From the NCBI GenBank assembly GCA_027491355.1, contig JAIXWI010000015.1:1-34587 (forward strand): a stretch of 34,587 nucleotides of DNA, in the 5' to 3' direction. Below are positions 32,547 to 34,587 of this stretch, in pieces. A model generated the notes under the pieces. That model had not been told where the DNA came from. It worked only from the letters and a program-made list of their open reading frames with translations, and ran no database searches. Made by a program: the position numbers and the translations under genes. Position 1 is the first letter of the stretch. Every line of letters starts with the position of its first letter. The DNA is from Bacteroidota bacterium. Its GTDB lineage: Bacteria; Bacteroidota; Bacteroidia; UKL13-3.

Positions 32547-32912
32547 TTATTTCTCCCACTGAAGGGCTCCTTTTTTAATGATGTATAAAAATCCTATAAG
32601 CAAAGTGCCAACAAAAATCAGCATCTCAATAAATCCAATGTTTCCCAATTGCTTAAAATTGACAGCCCAAGGGTACATAAAAACTACTTCCACGTCAAAC
32701 AAGACGAATAAAATTGCGGTCATGAAATACCTGACTGAAAAAGGTGTCCTAGCATTACCTTCCGATTCAATACCACATTCAAATACTTCCAATTTATCTG
32801 AAGTGTTTCGGCGAGGTCCGGCCAAATGACTTACAATCATTGTTGTAACCACAAAACCCAATGCAACCAAGAATTGGATAAAAATTGCTGAATATTCTGT
32901 TGTAATTGACAT
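32547..32912 (-). CDS. nuoA: NADH-quinone oxidoreductase subunit A
   Basis: 121 residues, three membrane helices. The family signature is YFMTAILFVLFDVEVVFMYPW, preceded by the loop FECGIES that lies near the quinone site. First gene of the 14-gene nuo operon, preceded by a candidate promoter and a 127-base gap to the thioredoxin gene. Confidence 0.96.
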   Translation of the reverse strand: MSITTEYSAIFIQFLVALGFVVTTMIVSHLAGPRRNTSDKLEVFECGIESEGNARTPFSVRYFMTAILFVLFDVEVVFMYPWAVNFKQLGNIGFIEMLIFVGTLLIGFLYIIKKGALQWEK

Positions 32913-32931
32913 AGTTGATTTAAGGAACGCG

Positions 32932-32962
32932 CAAAAATAGAAGATTAGATATTTTTTTTAAA
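32932..32962 (-). promoter_or_regulatory. Candidate promoter of the nuo operon
   Basis: On the minus strand TATTTTTG (32939-32932) fits TAnnTTTG exactly, with TTTA (32962-32959) 19 bases upstream as a near-match to TTTG. Predicted leader before the nuoA ATG at 32912 is about 15 bases. The rest of the gap to 33039 has only a weak 7-bp inverted repeat (32996-33002 with 33027-33033) and no clear terminator. Confidence 0.5.
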
Positions 32963-33039
32963 TGATATTTACACATAAAATGATTTAAGCTGGTGAGTTT
33001 ATCAACAAATTGAATAAAATAGGTGCATAAACTGTTATT

Positions 33040-33360
33040 TTATGAAGTTTTAAGTCTTATAATCATGTTTTCTAGGTAGTCAATTTTTGAGGTTGAAGCG
33101 GATTCTACCATTTGGCCATTTTTAATTGTTGCAAGAAACGGAAGGTTTGAAACATTCACAAAATTCCTGGTAAATGGGTTTTCTTCTGCATTGACCTCTA
33201 AAAACAATAGTTCTTCGTTGCCAATCTTGTTCGATACCTTATTATATTTTGCGGCAAACAACCTACAAACTCCACACCAATTAGCATAGAGCTTAATGAC
33301 TATTTGTGGATGGGTTTTTAAAAATTCTTGGAAACCTATGTCGTTGGTCTGATGTACCAT
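33040..33360 (-). CDS. Thioredoxin-family protein
   Basis: 106 residues, the usual thioredoxin length. Active site WCGVC (Cys29 and Cys32) in KLYANWCGVCRLFAAKY, then the cis-proline segment VSNLPFLATIKNG. The motif is not the WCGPC of standard thioredoxin, so partner and redox potential may differ. No signal peptide, hence cytoplasmic disulfide reduction is inferred. It follows mazG by 42 bases and may share its transcript. Confidence 0.9.
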   Translation of the reverse strand: MVHQTNDIGFQEFLKTHPQIVIKLYANWCGVCRLFAAKYNKVSNKIGNEELLFLEVNAEENPFTRNFVNVSNLPFLATIKNGQMVESASTSKIDYLENMIIRLKTS

Positions 33361-33402
33361 CTTTTAATGTTTAAATGGAAACACGCAATGGCTTTGATTG
33401 TT

Positions 33403-34182
33403 TTAAATACCTTTAGATTTAGCTTCATTCCAAAAAACGTCCAATTGTTCTAAACTGAGTTCGCTGAATTGCTGGTTATTTATTTTTAATTGGTTTTCAA
33501 TATACATGAACCTATTTTGAAACTTTTTATTTGTTTGCTCTAATCCATCATCAGGGTTCAATTGGTATTTTCTGGCTACATTTATAAGCGCAAATATTAA
33601 ATCGCCCAACTCTTCTTGTGCAGCAACGGTATTTTGTTGTTGAATTTCATGTTTAAACTCTTCTAATTCCTCGTAAACTTTTTCCCATACCTGCTCTGGA
33701 GTATCCCAATCAAATCCAACTTGCGCTGCTTTTTCTTGCATTCTATAAGCTTTAACAATAGAAGGGGTTCCTTTGGCAACACCACTCAATACAGATTTAT
33801 TTCCTTCTTTGAGCTTCAATTTTTCCCAATTCTCTTTGACGGCAGCTTCCGTATCCGCAACAACATCTCCATATATGTGAGGATGCCTACTGATCAGCTT
33901 ATCAGAAAGGGCATTCAGTACATCGCTGATGTCAAAAAAGTTTTGCTCACTTGCAATCTTGGCATAAAATACCAAATGTAAAAACACATCACCAATTTCT
34001 TTTTTTAAGTCAGAAATGTTGTTCTGAACAATTGCATCACTCAATTCAAAGGTTTCTTCTATGGTCAAATGCCTTAATGTTTCAAGTGTTTGCTTACGAT
34101 CCCAAGGACATTTTTCTCTTAATTCATCCATGATATCTAAAACTCTGGAAAAGGCAGCTAATTTTTCTTCTTTTGTGTGCAT
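33403..34182 (-). CDS. mazG: Nucleoside triphosphate pyrophosphohydrolase MazG
   Basis: 259 residues, typical of the two-domain MazG, which hydrolyses (d)NTPs to the monophosphate and pyrophosphate and clears damaged nucleotides. Metal-binding motifs appear in the first domain as EETFE (42-46) and EIGD (62-65), preceded by CPWDRKQT. The second half repeats the fold with EELEEFKHEI and EELGDLIFALINVARK. It starts 2 bases after the stop of the WYL gene, so the two are co-transcribed. Confidence 0.96.
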   Translation of the reverse strand: MHTKEEKLAAFSRVLDIMDELREKCPWDRKQTLETLRHLTIEETFELSDAIVQNNISDLKKEIGDVFLHLVFYAKIASEQNFFDISDVLNALSDKLISRHPHIYGDVVADTEAAVKENWEKLKLKEGNKSVLSGVAKGTPSIVKAYRMQEKAAQVGFDWDTPEQVWEKVYEELEEFKHEIQQQNTVAAQEELGDLIFALINVARKYQLNPDDGLEQTNKKFQNRFMYIENQLKINNQQFSELSLEQLDVFWNEAKSKGI

Positions 34183-34184
34183 GT

Positions 34185-34587
34185 TTAATTGGATTGGTAC
34201 AAATTTATTGTATTGGTTAATTGATTTAAAATTTCTATTCTTAGGGAGCTTGGACTTAAAACCTCAACTCTATGTCCAAAACCTAGTATGCAATTGATGA
34301 GTTCAAAACTAATCCACACCTCAATTTCTATTATAAATTGATGAGTTGAATCTTCAATTATTACTTGACTAGCATGCAAGGGCTGACTCTTAATAAATGC
34401 AGCTTCTTGAGGTGAAAATTTTAACCTAACAATTTCAGGCTTTTGAGCTTTACTTACGTGAATACCAAAAGCAAATTTATGGTAATTCAAGGCGTTGAAA
34501 CTACTTAATACCTTGAATGTATGCTTACTAGGAATCAAGCGAATAATTCTATCTAAAGCAAATGTAGTGATATCGTTCCTGGTTTCG
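34185..34587 (-). CDS. WYL-domain regulator, C-terminal fragment (5' end outside window)
   Basis: The frame is open to the right edge without a start, so only the last 134 residues are present. They include TRNDITTFALDRIIRLI, then HKFAFGIHVSKA and the terminal GHRVEVLSPSSLRIEILNQL. These fit the C-terminal part of WYL-domain transcription regulators of the YafY type, in which the ligand-binding domain follows an N-terminal helix-turn-helix. The DNA-binding domain would lie beyond 34587. It is directly followed by mazG. Confidence 0.7.
   Translation of the reverse strand, partial: ETRNDITTFALDRIIRLIPSKHTFKVLSSFNALNYHKFAFGIHVSKAQKPEIVRLKFSPQEAAFIKSQPLHASQVIIEDSTHQFIIEIEVWISFELINCILGFGHRVEVLSPSSLRIEILNQLTNTINLYQSN

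Noticed and set aside
32534-32548. ATTG tetranucleotide repeat at the nuoA/nuoB junction as a phase-variable switch
   Set aside because: Only three units, and a house-keeping gene; it is too short to slip often.

Overview
The window looks like a chromosomal stretch from a low-GC member of the Bacteroidota. This rests on several independent signs: type IX secretion (T9SS) C-terminal sorting domains, a Porin_10-type outer-membrane protein, a Bacteroidota-style ExbB-ExbD-ExbD-TonB set, a short NuoG without the molybdopterin domain, A-rich leaders with almost no Shine-Dalgarno sequences, and promoter-like TAnnTTTG boxes. I cannot place it below phylum with confidence. No rRNA, tRNA, CRISPR array, transposase, phage gene or recognisable defence system was found.

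Layout. 1-609 is non-coding and holds two copies, 373 bp apart, of a hairpin-rich repeat. 610-6403 (minus strand) is a tightly coupled four-gene unit: an acetyltransferase-like protein, two tandem paralogous secreted beta-propeller-type proteins (choice-of-anchor B/LVIVD, T9SS-sorted) and a putative porin. Divergent from it, 6500-11002 (plus) is a compact run of redoxin, short-chain dehydrogenase, argS and a lipoprotein. It is followed by hsp20 with a clear intrinsic terminator, then ribF overlapping an M23/LysM peptidase gene, which ends at 13550. Minus-strand genes run from there to the window end: an alpha/beta hydrolase (13537-14310), a TPR protein, a PstS-like lipoprotein and an unlisted 55-residue membrane protein (14347-17098), then tonB, exbD, exbD, exbB (17200-20138), the complete nuoA-N operon (20253-32912), and finally thioredoxin, mazG and the C-terminal part of a WYL regulator that runs off the right edge.

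How it fits together. The nuo operon encodes the proton-pumping NADH:quinone oxidoreductase. The adjacent ExbB/ExbD/TonB motor spends the proton-motive force to energise outer-membrane transport. The PstS-like/TPR/small-membrane-protein string just downstream of tonB has no ABC permease or ATPase, so it may serve the TonB motor or the envelope rather than phosphate import. The four-gene secreted unit at the left end and the PstS-like string are the least understood parts; the rest is mostly housekeeping. Several starts were moved from the longest possible frame (610-2481, 3891-5282, 5282-6403, 7042-7851, 9647-11002, 11648-12592, 13537-14310, 30283-31485, 31996-32535); the reasons are in each entry.
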